A stretch of DNA of 34,973 nucleotides from Rhodoferax sp. (GCA_020048295.1 JAIFMT010000039.1:1-34973); one strand, 5' to 3'; shown: positions 1 through 7,521, numbered from the stretch's first letter. Notes: a model not told the origin generated them from the sequence alone. Program-made: numbers and translations.

Positions 1-148
1 CCGGATCGTAGGGGCTGAGGTTGATGCCGTTGGCCGAATCGGAAAGAAACAGGCTGTCGCCTTTTCCCAGGTTCAGCCGAGCCAAAGTCTCTTTGGGCAA
101 AATCACGCCCACCGAATTGCCGATTTGGGTTAATTTGAGTGCTGACAT
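1..148 (-). CDS. AbrB/MazE/SpoVT-family antitoxin (5' part only)
   Basis: The 49 complete codons visible on the minus strand begin MSALKLTQIGNSVGVILPKE, the swapped-hairpin AbrB fold of small DNA-binding antitoxins; the motif IGNSVGVILPKE is diagnostic. The ATG at 148 has an AGGAG Shine-Dalgarno six bases upstream. The reading frame leaves the window at its left edge, so the C-terminus, which in this family neutralises the toxin, is not seen. From family knowledge, antitoxins of exactly this type are often followed by a Doc/death-on-curing toxin gene, which here would lie left of position 1. The gene is divergent from ureE, an unusual place for it because urease structural genes normally precede ureE. 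A stand-alone AbrB-like regulator is the main alternative. Confidence 0.8.
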   Translation of the reverse strand, partial: MSALKLTQIGNSVGVILPKETLARLNLGKGDSLFLSDSANGINLSPYDP

Positions 149-163
149 GGCGATCTCCTGCAA

Positions 164-181
164 GTTATAACAAACGTTATA
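164..181. promoter_or_regulatory. Inverted/direct repeat, possible antitoxin operator
   Basis: The sequence GTTATAAC AAAC GTTATA holds the 8-bp palindrome GTTATAAC, a second GTTATA 12 bases downstream, and a perfect 6-bp inverted repeat (TATAAC/GTTATA) around AAAC. It begins 16 bases upstream of the antitoxin ATG and read on the minus strand gives two TATAAC motifs that could serve as -10 boxes. AbrB/MazE antitoxins typically repress their own promoter by binding such palindromes. The role here is inferred from position only. Confidence 0.35.
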
Positions 182-243
182 TTATCAGCATGCCGCTGCG
201 AATGCCATTTCTTTCACCCAACGATTCAAACCATCACCACACC

Positions 244-780
244 ATGTTGCAAATTTCCAAACTCATCGCCCAAGGTCAGGGGCTCGCTGCAGTTTTGCTC
301 AAGCGTGCCGCAACGGTCGAGCTCGACTGGGACGTGCGCCAGAAAAGCCGCTTTGAAGCGACCGACTCAATGGGCCGCCAACTCGGCATCTTTCTGCCGC
401 GCGGCACCGTGGCGCGTGGTGGCGATGTGCTGGTGGCGCAAGACGGCGCGCTGATCCGGGTGCTGGCCGCCGCGCAGACGGTGCTGAAGATTACGCACTG
501 CGCACAACACGGCAGCGCGTTTGATTTGATCCGCGCAGCGTATCACCTGGGTAACCGGCATGTGCCGATTGAATTGCAGCCAGATCACCTGAAAATAGAG
601 CCAGACCATGTGCTGGCCGACATGCTGCGTGCCATGCATTTGGTCGTGACGGAAGTATGCGAGCCGTTTGAGCCAGAAAACGGCGCGTATGCCACCGGCG
701 GGCACTTTGGCGGGCATCGGCACAGTCACGATGACGAACCCGCACAGGTGCATGGGCCGGGCTGCGGGCATGCCCATTGA
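244..780 (+). CDS. ureE: Urease accessory protein UreE (nickel metallochaperone)
   Basis: This 178-residue protein delivers nickel to the UreD-UreF-UreG complex during urease maturation in the cytoplasm. The N-terminal domain (about 1-75) is the peptide-binding UreE fold, and the metal-binding domain carries conserved histidines near residues 101 and 106 (HLGNRH). The C-terminus is a histidine-rich tail from about residue 153 ([11 protein letters not shown]...GCGHAH), as usual for nickel storage. I chose the ATG at 244 because family members begin MLxIxKL; in-frame upstream ATGs at 139 and 190 would add an atypical extension. No good Shine-Dalgarno is visible. The stop is two bases before ureF. 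Urease structural genes are not adjacent upstream; a divergent antitoxin gene is there instead. Confidence 0.93.
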   Translation: MLQISKLIAQGQGLAAVLLKRAATVELDWDVRQKSRFEATDSMGRQLGIFLPRGTVARGGDVLVAQDGALIRVLAAAQTVLKITHCAQHGSAFDLIRAAYHLGNRHVPIELQPDHLKIEPDHVLADMLRAMHLVVTEVCEPFEPENGAYATGGHFGGHRHSHDDEPAQVHGPGCGHAH

Positions 781-782
781 GC

Positions 783-1460
783 ATGAACGCGAGCAGCCTG
801 CTGCAACTGATGTGGCTCGCTTCGCCGGCTTTGCCGGTGGGCGGATTTTCCTACTCAGAATGCCTTGAAGCTGCCGTGGATAATGCGCTAGTAGCTACAG
901 AAACTGAAGCAGAAAACTGGCTCGTCGAGCAACTCCATGCGAGTCTGGCGCGGGCTGACCTGGCGGTGATTGCGCAAGCGATTCCAGCCTGGCAAGCACA
1001 GGACGCAGTTCACATTGGCCAGCTCAACGCCTGGGTGCTGGCCACGCGCGAGAGCAGCGAACTGCGCGCGCAGACCGAGCAAATGGGCCGCAGCCTGCTG
1101 GAATGGCTGCGCAACCACACCACCGCGCAGCCGGCACAAATCAATCTGCTGGCGCAGCAACTGCCCACTTACCCGCTGGCGTTTGCGCTGGCCGCCAGCA
1201 GCACCGGTGCGTCATTACGCGATTGCCTGCTCACCTATGCCTTTGGCTGGGCCGAAAACATGATGCAGGCGGCCATCAAGGCGGTGCCGCTGGGCCAGAG
1301 CGCCGGACAGCGCATTTTGTCGGCGCTGGCAGCCGCCATACCCGATGCCGTGGACTACGCCATGACGCTGGGCGATGACCAACGCCAGGCCTTCTCGCCG
1401 ATGCTGGCCATCCTCAGCAGTCAGCACGAAATGCAATATTCAAGACTTTTCAGGTCCTAG
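783..1460 (+). CDS. ureF: Urease accessory protein UreF
   Basis: UreF (225 residues) works with UreD and UreG to activate the urease nickel centre and is thought to gate GTP hydrolysis by UreG. The all-helical family signature is visible near the N-terminus ([15 protein letters not shown]) and at the C-terminus ([12 protein letters not shown]...YSRLFRS). ATG 783 was chosen over the TTG at 777, which overlaps the ureE stop; two bases separate ureE from ureF, so translation is probably coupled. The stop codon TAG lies inside a dispersed ~40-bp repeat that fills the gap to ureG. A short run of unusual codons (CTA GTA GCT ACA, about 887-898) resembles the end of the same repeat. Confidence 0.93.
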   Translation: MNASSLLQLMWLASPALPVGGFSYSECLEAAVDNALVATETEAENWLVEQLHASLARADLAVIAQAIPAWQAQDAVHIGQLNAWVLATRESSELRAQTEQMGRSLLEWLRNHTTAQPAQINLLAQQLPTYPLAFALAASSTGASLRDCLLTYAFGWAENMMQAAIKAVPLGQSAGQRILSALAAAIPDAVDYAMTLGDDQRQAFSPMLAILSSQHEMQYSRLFRS

Positions 1461-1490
1461 CCCTTATACATAAAGCGCTGGAAGCTATAT
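1451..1490. repeat. Dispersed ~40-bp repeat, copy A (ureF-ureG gap)
   Basis: The segment AGGTCCTAGCCCTTATACAT followed by AAAGCGCTGGAAGCTAT matches copies at 6753-6797 (same direction on the plus strand) and 33989-34027 (reverse direction). Shared core: AGGCCTCTAGC, ten to twelve variable bases, GCGCT, two or three bases, AGCTAT. The element begins at the last codons of ureF and supplies its TAG stop, leaving ureG without a recognisable Shine-Dalgarno. Confidence 0.65.
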
Positions 1491-1512
1491 TTTTCATATT
1501 GACAACCGAACC

Positions 1513-2169
1513 ATGAACACACCCTTGCACCATATCAAAAACCGCACCAAACCGCTGCCCCCCTTGCGCGTCGGCATTGGCGGCCCCGTCGGCTCCGGCA
1601 AAACCACCTTGCTGGAGATGCTGTGCAAAGCCATGCGCACCCAATACGACCTGGTGGCCATCACCAACGACATCTACACCAAGGAAGACCAACGCCTGCT
1701 GACGGTGAGCGGCGCGCTGCCGCCCGAGCGCATCATGGGCGTAGAGACCGGCGGCTGCCCACACACCGCCATTCGCGAAGATGCCTCCATCAATCTGGAA
1801 GCCATCGACCGCATGCTGGTGGATTTTCCCGATGCCGACATCGTGTTCATCGAGAGCGGTGGCGACAACTTGGCCGCCACCTTCAGCCCGGAACTCTCTG
1901 ACCTGACGATTTACGTCATCGACGTGGCCGCTGGCGAGAAGATTCCGCGTAAGGGCGGCCCCGGCATCACCAAAAGCGACCTGTTTGTCATCAACAAGAC
2001 GGATCTTGCGCCCTATGTCGGGGCTGATCTGGCGGTGATGCGTGCCGACACCATCCGCATGCGCACGACCGCCAAGGGGCTCAAGCCGTTTGTCATGACC
2101 AACCTGAAAACCCTCGACGGGCTCGATGCCGTGGTCAGCTTCATCACCACCCGGGGCCTGCTGACCTGA
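1513..2169 (+). CDS. ureG: Urease accessory GTPase UreG
   Basis: UreG is the SIMIBI-class GTPase that carries nickel and powers its insertion into apo-urease. The 218-residue product shows the P-loop GPVGSGKTT at residues 24-32, the invariant nickel-binding Cys-Pro-His at 82-84 (GGCPHTA), the [15 protein letters not shown] region, and the guanine-specificity motif NKTDLAP near residue 163. Length and motifs are complete, so the protein should be active. It is separated from ureF by 52 bases mostly filled with a dispersed repeat, but the order ureE-ureF-ureG supports one functional group. UreD is not in the window. Confidence 0.96.
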   Translation: MNTPLHHIKNRTKPLPPLRVGIGGPVGSGKTTLLEMLCKAMRTQYDLVAITNDIYTKEDQRLLTVSGALPPERIMGVETGGCPHTAIREDASINLEAIDRMLVDFPDADIVFIESGGDNLAATFSPELSDLTIYVIDVAAGEKIPRKGGPGITKSDLFVINKTDLAPYVGADLAVMRADTIRMRTTAKGLKPFVMTNLKTLDGLDAVVSFITTRGLLT

Positions 2170-2265
2170 ACCGCTGCATCACAATATTCTTGCGGCCATG
2201 CCGCTGCGGCACGCTGCCCGGTGCTACATTGCGAGACTAAAACAAGGACCAACAGGAGCTACCCC

Positions 2266-2313
2266 GTGAACAGCCGCAAGCGGTATCACCCGCGCGCAAA
2301 TGGCCATGCTTGA
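2266..2313 (+). CDS. Short upstream open reading frame (15 codons), tentative
   Basis: A GTG at 2266 has an AGGAG Shine-Dalgarno six bases upstream, better placed than anything before the next gene. It opens a frame of 15 residues (MNSRKRYHPRANGHA) ending at TGA 2311-2313, overlapping the ATG at 2300 of the receiver-TPR gene in another frame. It could be a leader peptide whose termination couples to the downstream start, or a chance match. No family resemblance is seen. Confidence 0.25.
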   Translation: MNSRKRYHPRANGHA

Positions 2314-3967
2314 AGATGACCTGTCCACCAGCACCGCACTGGTGATCGACGGCAACCCGACATCGCGCTCGATTCTGGTGTCGCAGTTGCGCGATTTCGG
2401 CATGGGAGGCGTAGTGCAATGCGCGCGCATTGCCGATGCACGCCGGCAACTTGAATACCGCAAATTTGACGTGGTGTTGTGCGAGCTGCATTTTGCTGGT
2501 GAGTCCAGTTCGGGACAGGATTTGCTCGACGACCTGCGGCGCAACCAGTTGCTGCCGTTTTCCACTGTGTTCATCATGGTCACTGGCGAAGCCACCTACG
2601 CCAAGGTGGCCGAGGCTGCCGAATCCGCGCTGGACGGCTACCTGCTCAAGCCCCACAAAGCCACCCAGCTGGGTGAGCGGCTGCGCCAGGCGCGCATCCG
2701 TAAAGCCTCGTTGCTGGATATTTTTACCGCCATTGAGGCACAGGACTTCGAGGTCGCTGCCAACCTGTGCCTGCACCGCTTTGCCACGCGCGGCAAGTTC
2801 TGGTTGTACGCGGCACGCGTTGGGGCCGAGCTGTTTTTGCGCATCGGCAAGCATGACCAGGCGCAAAAGCTGTATCAGGCGGTGGTGGATGCCAAGACAC
2901 TGCCGTGGGCCAAGCTCGGCGTGGCGCGCGCCCTTCTTGACGAAGGCCAGACCGCCAAGGCGGTCAGCACGCTTGAGAACCTCATCAGCGAAGACCCGAG
3001 CTACACCGATGCCTACGACGTGATGGGCCGCGCCCAGTTTGAGCAAGGCAAGTTCGAGGCCGCGCTGGCCACTTACAAAATGGCCAGCGCGCTCACACCA
3101 TCGTCGATTACCCGGCTGCAAAACCTGGGCATGATGTGCTACTACTCGGGCGACCGCAAGCAGGCTGAACAAATGCTTGACCGCACCACCCGGCTGGGCC
3201 TGGACTCGAAAATGTTTGACTGCCAGACGCTGGTGCTACTGGCGTTTGTGCGGCTGGAAACTGCCGACCACAAGGGCCTGCAGCGTTGCCGTGACGACTT
3301 CGCCCGACTGATCGAGCGCAATCCCGACAGCGCCAGACATCAGCGGCTGGCTGGCATTGTGGAGGCGCTGAGTCTGATTGACCAACGCCTGTACGCCCAG
3401 GTCATTGGCGTGGTGCGTGAGCTTTGCGGGCAGATCAAAGAGGCTGAGTTCGACTACGAATCTGCCTCCAACCTGACCGCTCTGCTGGCGCAACTGGCTG
3501 ACAAGGCCGTGGTGCTTGATGAAGTCGATGCCATCATTGATGCCCTGGGCCTGCGGTTTGCCGGAACCCGCGCCCTGTCAGAGCTGCTGGCGGGTGCCGC
3601 AAGCACGCATCCGCCGTACGCTGAGCGCATTCGCGCAGCGCATGCACAAGTCCTCAAACTCGCTGAAAACGCCATGTCGCTGAGCATGCGAGGTGACCCC
3701 AAAGCGGCGGTCAAGGACCTGATCGACCATGGTAGCCGCACTTTGAGCGGCAAATTGATCGAGACCGCGTACCTGGTGTTGCACCGCTATGCCGACAAGA
3801 TGACCGAAACGCACGACCTGACCGAGCGGGTGCATGAGCTTCGCAGCCGCTACAGCACCCATATCACCCGCGCCGCATTGGGCGAGCAAAAACGCCAGGC
3901 CGGCGGGTTGACGCTGCGTACCGACGTCAAACCTGCCAAGCCCGCCGCCGTTGCCGTTAGCACCTGA
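2300..3967 (+). CDS. Receiver-like domain fused to TPR repeats
   Basis: The 555-residue cytoplasmic protein begins with a receiver-like domain (about 12-135): TALVIDGNPTSR at strand 1, VVLCELHF at strand 3, IMVTGE at strand 4 and YLLKP at strand 5. Lys117 and Thr95 are kept, but the phospho-acceptor is Glu62 instead of Asp, and the acidic pair is Asp17-Gly18. Classical phosphorylation is therefore unlikely and the domain may be a fixed-state interaction module. Residues about 150-310 hold tetratricopeptide-like helical repeats (KLYQAVVDAKTLPWAKLGVA, AYDVMGRAQFEQGKFEAALA), followed by a helical region of unknown type. ATG 2306 is an alternative start. The gene is alone on its strand, convergent with the CBS gene. 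No effector domain is visible, so an adaptor role is a guess. Confidence 0.8.
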   Translation: MAMLEDDLSTSTALVIDGNPTSRSILVSQLRDFGMGGVVQCARIADARRQLEYRKFDVVLCELHFAGESSSGQDLLDDLRRNQLLPFSTVFIMVTGEATYAKVAEAAESALDGYLLKPHKATQLGERLRQARIRKASLLDIFTAIEAQDFEVAANLCLHRFATRGKFWLYAARVGAELFLRIGKHDQAQKLYQAVVDAKTLPWAKLGVARALLDEGQTAKAVSTLENLISEDPSYTDAYDVMGRAQFEQGKFEAALATYKMASALTPSSITRLQNLGMMCYYSGDRKQAEQMLDRTTRLGLDSKMFDCQTLVLLAFVRLETADHKGLQRCRDDFARLIERNPDSARHQRLAGIVEALSLIDQRLYAQVIGVVRELCGQIKEAEFDYESASNLTALLAQLADKAVVLDEVDAIIDALGLRFAGTRALSELLAGAASTHPPYAERIRAAHAQVLKLAENAMSLSMRGDPKAAVKDLIDHGSRTLSGKLIETAYLVLHRYADKMTETHDLTERVHELRSRYSTHITRAALGEQKRQAGGLTLRTDVKPAKPAAVAVST

Positions 3968-3969
3968 CG

Positions 3970-4000
3970 TGATGCGTAGCGCGTAAACGCCGGCGCATCA
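3970..4000. terminator. Hairpin at a convergent gene junction, possible bidirectional terminator
   Basis: TGATGCG (3970-3976) and CGCATCA (3994-4000) form a perfect 7-bp stem, with a further GCG/CGC pairing inside. It starts two bases after the receiver-TPR stop and includes the stop of the convergent CBS gene. There is no T-tract on either strand, so factor-independent termination is doubtful. Confidence 0.3.
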
Positions 4001-4684
4001 GCCCCACAAATCCAGCGGCGGATCGGTCACCACCGCGCGCAAGATATCCGAGCGCGAAATGAAACCGGTCACCACACCCTGCTCATCCACCACCGGCAAA
4101 CCTGGCAGGCCGGTGTCAAGCAACACACCGGCCACACGGCGAATGTCCGAATCAGCAGCCACGCCTGGCACTGGCGTCAGCATGATGGTGGTGACGTTTT
4201 GCTGCATTAGCGCGTGCCAAACCAGCGCGTGACTGTCGGGCGTGGGCAGGCGCTCGGGTTTGAGCAAATCTGCCCGCGTCAGCAGACCCACCAGATGCCC
4301 CGCAGCATCGACCACGGGTGCCTGACCAACGTTTTGGTCGTGCAGCAAATGCCACGCCTGTAGCACGCTGGCGGTATCGGGCAGGGTAATGATGGGCGTG
4401 CTCATCAGATCGCGCACCGTGCGCAGGGGATGACGTGGCAGGCGGGGTGCACTGGTTTCGGTGTAGGCTGCCAGCGCGCTGCTGCGCTGGCTGTCATCGT
4501 GGGCGCTGGGCAGGCTCAGCGCCTCGGTCAGGGCACCTTGTGATTCGGCAAGCAGATCGCGACCTTCTCGCCCCACCGCCCGAACATTGTGGGTACGCTC
4601 CAGGGCCCCGACGCCACCCACCTGGCGCAGTTGCTCCAGCGTTCCACGAAACAGTCGTCCGGATGTGCCATAAACAGAAAACAT
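3998..4684 (-). CDS. Tandem CBS-domain protein
   Basis: The 228-residue product has a non-conserved N-terminal part (1-90) followed by two CBS domains: about 92-150 (VRDLMSTPIITLPDTASVLQ...VGLLTRADLL) and about 160-222 (NVTTIMLTPVPGVAADSDIR...TGFISRSDILRA). CBS pairs bind adenine nucleotides or related ligands and regulate a partner; none is attached here. The ATG at 4684 (MFSVYGTSG) is preferred over a longer start at 4735 because the extra residues look non-coding; a GGAG lies about ten bases upstream. It lies 86 bases downstream of hemW on the same strand and may be the last gene of that operon. The ligand and partner cannot be told from sequence. Confidence 0.85.
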   Translation of the reverse strand: MFSVYGTSGRLFRGTLEQLRQVGGVGALERTHNVRAVGREGRDLLAESQGALTEALSLPSAHDDSQRSSALAAYTETSAPRLPRHPLRTVRDLMSTPIITLPDTASVLQAWHLLHDQNVGQAPVVDAAGHLVGLLTRADLLKPERLPTPDSHALVWHALMQQNVTTIMLTPVPGVAADSDIRRVAGVLLDTGLPGLPVVDEQGVVTGFISRSDILRAVVTDPPLDLWG

Positions 4685-4770
4685 GCTCAGCTGCTCCTTT
4701 GTGTCGATCCGCTGGGGCTGCTGGCCTGGTGCCACACCGTCCCGCGCGATCAGGCCCTGCTTTTACCGCA

Positions 4771-6012
4771 TCAGGCGGTATTTGGCAAAAACAAGGATTG
4801 CAAGTCGTTTAAAAAATCAAAGCCACGCACCGTTGGCCGGATCCACTGCAAGTCGCGCGTCATCAGCCCCTGCTGCTCGGCGGCTTCCAGTGCCTGCGCG
4901 ATGACGGTCATGGGCAGTCCGGTGCGCTCTACAAACAACGCCAGCTCAAACCCGCCGGCGAGTCGGGTGGCGTTCAGCATGAACTCAAACGGCAGATCAG
5001 TGCGACTGATCTCATGCGCCTGCGCCAGCGCGTTGCCAGCCAGCGCCTGTGTCATGTAGCGGCTGGGCTCGCGCAGGCGCACCTGGCGCACCACCCGGTG
5101 GGCAAAGCTGAGCTTGCTGTGCGCCCCGGCGCCAATGCCCAGATAGTCGCCAAACTGCCAGTAGTTCAGGTTGTGCTGGCAGACGTGGCCGGCTTGCGCG
5201 TAGGCCGAGACCTCGTAGCGCTGCAAACCGGCACCGGCGGTGCGCTCGGTCAGTAGGTCCAGCATATCGGCCGCCAGATCGTCGTCCACCGGCGCCGGCG
5301 GGTATTTGGCAAACACGGTATTGGGTTCAATGGTCAGGTGGTAGATGGACAAATGCCCGGGCGCAAACGACAGCGCGGTGTCCACTTCGGTGCGCAGCTG
5401 CGCCAGCGTCTGGCCCGGCAGCGCGTACATCAGGTCCAGATTAAAGGTGTCGAAAACTGTAGCTGCCTCGGCAAGTGCATCAAGCGCTTGAGCCCGATTA
5501 TGCACACGACCCAAGGTCTGAAGAAGAACATCGTCAAAGCTCTGTATGCCCACCGATAAACGCGTCACACCGGCCGACCGATACGCCCTGAAGCGGTCTT
5601 TCTCAAAAGTGCCAGGGTTGGCCTCCAGGGTGATTTCGGCATTCGCAGCCAATCGCAAGCGCGCCCGCAAACCAGAGAGGAGCTGGTCAATGGCCTGTGG
5701 AGAAAACAGGCTGGGCGTGCCACCACCGATAAAAATGGTCTGCACACTGCGTCCCCAGATCAGCGGTAGCGCCGATTCCAGGTCGGCCATCAGCGCATCC
5801 AGGTAGCGTTGCTCGGGCAGCTCGGCGGAGCGCATTTCATGCGAGTTGAAGTCGCAGTACGGGCATTTTTTCAGACACCAGGGCAGGTGGATGTACAGCG
5901 ACAACGGCGGCAGGCTGCCAAGTTGCAGCGTGCCCGGGCGCATGTAGTACGCGATGTCGTGCTGCGGCATCAACACCTCGGGCACAAGTGAATCAGGCTG
6001 GATGGGAATCAT
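4771..6012 (-). CDS. hemW: Radical SAM heme chaperone HemW
   Basis: HemW (413 residues) is a radical SAM protein related to coproporphyrinogen dehydrogenase; characterised members bind heme and pass it to respiratory enzymes instead of oxidising porphyrin. The cluster motif C-x3-C-x2-C is at Cys46, Cys50 and Cys53 (WCLKKCPYCDFNSH), with the glycine-rich SAM motif (IFIGGGTPSLF) and the family's FNLDLMYALPGQ and YHLTIEPNT segments. I chose the ATG at 6012 (MIPIQPD) because related proteins begin alike; the ATG at 5970 has a nearer GAGG and is an alternative. It follows rdgB with 136 bases between, which hold a large hairpin. Part of the gene around 5458-5496 resembles the dispersed repeat. Confidence 0.93.
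   Translation of the reverse strand: MIPIQPDSLVPEVLMPQHDIAYYMRPGTLQLGSLPPLSLYIHLPWCLKKCPYCDFNSHEMRSAELPEQRYLDALMADLESALPLIWGRSVQTIFIGGGTPSLFSPQAIDQLLSGLRARLRLAANAEITLEANPGTFEKDRFRAYRSAGVTRLSVGIQSFDDVLLQTLGRVHNRAQALDALAEAATVFDTFNLDLMYALPGQTLAQLRTEVDTALSFAPGHLSIYHLTIEPNTVFAKYPPAPVDDDLAADMLDLLTERTAGAGLQRYEVSAYAQAGHVCQHNLNYWQFGDYLGIGAGAHSKLSFAHRVVRQVRLREPSRYMTQALAGNALAQAHEISRTDLPFEFMLNATRLAGGFELALFVERTGLPMTVIAQALEAAEQQGLMTRDLQWIRPTVRGFDFLNDLQSLFLPNTA
5458..5496. repeat. Possible trace of the ~40-bp repeat inside hemW
   Basis: The plus-strand run TGTAGCTGCCTCGGCAAG, TGCAT, C, AAGCGCTTGAGCCC aligns with the reverse complement of copy B (ATAGCTGGTAGCGCAAGCTGCAT, AAGCGCTAGAGGCC) with one single-base insertion and one deletion. 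It encodes hemW residues around NRAQALDALAEAATVF in codons (CTT, GCA, GCT, ACA, GTT) that are AT-richer than the rest of the gene. The protein length is not changed relative to E. coli HemW as I recall it, so coincidence is possible. Confidence 0.35.
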
Positions 6013-6037
6013 GGTGGCGGTTGAACACAGGCGTCTA

Positions 6038-6113
6038 GCGAGGCGGTGCCTTTGGGAGGCTGCCGATTTCTGGTACCCCAGTATGAGGCAGCCGCCCAAA
6101 GGCACCGCCTCGC
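6038..6113. repeat. Large near-perfect hairpin between rdgB and hemW
   Basis: A 27-base arm (6038-6064, GCGAGGCGGTGCC + TTTGGGAGGCTGCC) pairs with 6087-6113 with a single mismatch. The 22-base spacer contains a further short stem (CTGG/CCAG). There is no T-tract, so it is not a typical intrinsic terminator. In the rdgB-to-hemW transcript it would fold just upstream of the hemW start and could modulate expression or mRNA stability, like REP/BIME elements. Confidence 0.85.
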
Positions 6114-6148
6114 GGGTTGGCCCAGTAGCCGTAGCCTGACAGCAAGCG

Positions 6149-6748
6149 TCACAACCAACGCTCGCGCATCAACGCCACCATCGCCGCCGCCGCCCGCCCC
6201 CGATGGCTGTTGGCATTTTTCACCGCAACCGGTAGCTGCGCAAAGGTCTGGCCAAACTCGGGGATGAACATCACCGGGTCAAACCCAAAACCATTGCTAC
6301 CTAGCCGCTCGCGGGCAATTTCACCCACCACCCGTCCAACGGCTACCAGTGGCTCAGGATCGTCACCATGACGCAGCGCCACCAGCGTGCTGACCATGGC
6401 GGCACGCCGGTTGTCAATGTCGGCCATCTGCTCCAGCAGAGCGCGCACGTTGTTGTCATCGCTTTTGGCGTAGCCAAATCGGGTCGCATAGAAAGCTGTA
6501 TCGACACCGGGCAAGCCGCCAAATGCATCCACACACAAACCGGCATCGTCGGCCACCGCAGGCAAACCGCTCAGTTGTGCGGCGTGGCGCGCCTTGGCCA
6601 GCGCATTTTCCAGAAAGGTGTGGTGCGGCTCTTCGGCCTCGGGAATGCCCAGGCTGGCCTGTGTCACCAGCTCGAAACCCAGCGGGGCAAACATCGCCTG
6701 CAATTCAGCCAGTTTGCCGGGGTTGTTGGATGCCAATACAATTTTCAT
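6149..6748 (-). CDS. rdgB: RdgB/HAM1-type dITP/XTP pyrophosphatase
   Basis: The 199-residue enzyme hydrolyses dITP, ITP and XTP to monophosphates, clearing deaminated purines before they enter DNA or RNA. The family's N-terminal signature is present (LASNNPGKLAELQAMF), then EEPHHTFLENALAKARHA, the substrate loop VADDAGLCVDAFGG, and the C-terminal GFGFDPVMF and NSHRGRA segments, all intact. The ATG at 6748 matches the usual family start. The best Shine-Dalgarno (GAGG, ten bases upstream) is part of the dispersed repeat that fills the rph-rdgB gap. It lies downstream of rph and upstream of hemW in the minus-strand operon. Confidence 0.95.
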   Translation of the reverse strand: MKIVLASNNPGKLAELQAMFAPLGFELVTQASLGIPEAEEPHHTFLENALAKARHAAQLSGLPAVADDAGLCVDAFGGLPGVDTAFYATRFGYAKSDDNNVRALLEQMADIDNRRAAMVSTLVALRHGDDPEPLVAVGRVVGEIARERLGSNGFGFDPVMFIPEFGQTFAQLPVAVKNANSHRGRAAAAMVALMRERWL

Positions 6749-6752
6749 GAGA

Positions 6753-6797
6753 AATAGGCCTCTAGCGCTTATGCAGCTTGCGCTACCAGCTATTTAT
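6753..6797. repeat. Dispersed ~40-bp repeat, copy B (rph-rdgB gap)
   Basis: The element reads AATAGGCCTCTAGCGCTTAT then GCAGCTTGCGCTACCAGCTA on the plus strand and contains the inverted pair TAGCGC/GCGCTA. It matches copies A and C. On the minus strand its AATAGCT end forms the TAG stop of rph, and its AGAGGCC end gives the only Shine-Dalgarno-like sequence in front of rdgB, so it fills the entire intergenic space. Confidence 0.7.
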
Positions 6798-7521
6798 TTA
6801 CAAGTGACTGCTGCTGCAGCTGCAGCAGTTCGCGGATGCCTTGGTCGGCCAGCGCCAGCAGCGCATCCATCTCGGCGCGGGTAAAGGCCGCGCCTTCAGC
6901 GGTGCCCTGCACTTCCACAAAATGGCCGGCACCGGTCATCACCACGTTCATGTCGGTGTCGCACGCGGAGTCCTCTGCGTAGTCCAGGTCGAGCAGCGGC
7001 GCGCCCTGCACCATGCCCACCGAAACGGCCGCCACCTGATCCTTGATCGGCGACTGCACCAACTTACCCTGGGCCAGCAGCCAGTTCACCGCATCTTGCG
7101 CCGCCACAAATGCGCCGGTAATGGCAGCCGTGCGGGTGCCACCATCGGCTTGCAGTACATCGCAATCGAGCTGAATAGTGCGCTCGCCCAACAGCTTCAA
7201 GTCAAACACGCTGCGCAGGGCACGGCCAATCAGGCGCTGGATTTCCTGCGTGCGGCCCGACTGCTTGCCACGTGCGGCCTCGCGGTCGCTGCGGGTGTGG
7301 GTGGCGCGCGGCAGCATGCCGTATTCGGCGGTGACCCAGCCTTCGCCACTGCCTTTTTTGTGGCCAGGCACCTTTTCTTCGACCGACGCAGTGCACAGCA
7401 CCTGAGTATTTCCAAACGCGATCAATACCGAACCCTCGGCGTGCAGGGTGTAGTGGCGCTGGATGCGCACCGCGCGCAAGGCATCCACAGCGCGCCCGTC
7501 AGAGCGCAAAAATCCGGTCAT
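6790..7521 (-). CDS. rph: Ribonuclease PH
   Basis: RNase PH is a phosphate-dependent 3'-5' exoribonuclease that trims tRNA precursors and degrades structured RNA; it works as a hexamer. The 243-residue product begins with a typical [16 protein letters not shown] and shows the conserved [51 protein letters not shown] and [11 protein letters not shown] segments, so both active-site halves are intact. The start has an AGGA seven bases upstream. It lies 24 bases after the PP2C gene on the same strand, so co-transcription with the kinase-phosphatase pair is likely. Its TAG stop is contributed by the dispersed repeat. Confidence 0.96.
   Translation of the reverse strand: MTGFLRSDGRAVDALRAVRIQRHYTLHAEGSVLIAFGNTQVLCTASVEEKVPGHKKGSGEGWVTAEYGMLPRATHTRSDREAARGKQSGRTQEIQRLIGRALRSVFDLKLLGERTIQLDCDVLQADGGTRTAAITGAFVAAQDAVNWLLAQGKLVQSPIKDQVAAVSVGMVQGAPLLDLDYAEDSACDTDMNVVMTGAGHFVEVQGTAEGAAFTRAEMDALLALADQGIRELLQLQQQSLVNK

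Noticed and set aside
2237..3172. Long minus-strand open frame of 311 codons opposite the receiver-TPR gene
   Set aside because: It mirrors the plus-strand gene, has no recognisable motif and no ribosome site; GC-rich genes commonly give long antisense frames.
4764..4780. TACCGC/GCGGTA hairpin at the hemW stop, considered as a terminator
   Set aside because: On the transcribed strand the stem is followed by A residues, not T, and the stem is only six pairs.
6038..6113. Large hairpin considered as an intrinsic terminator
   Set aside because: No T-tract follows on either strand and it lies between two co-directional genes.
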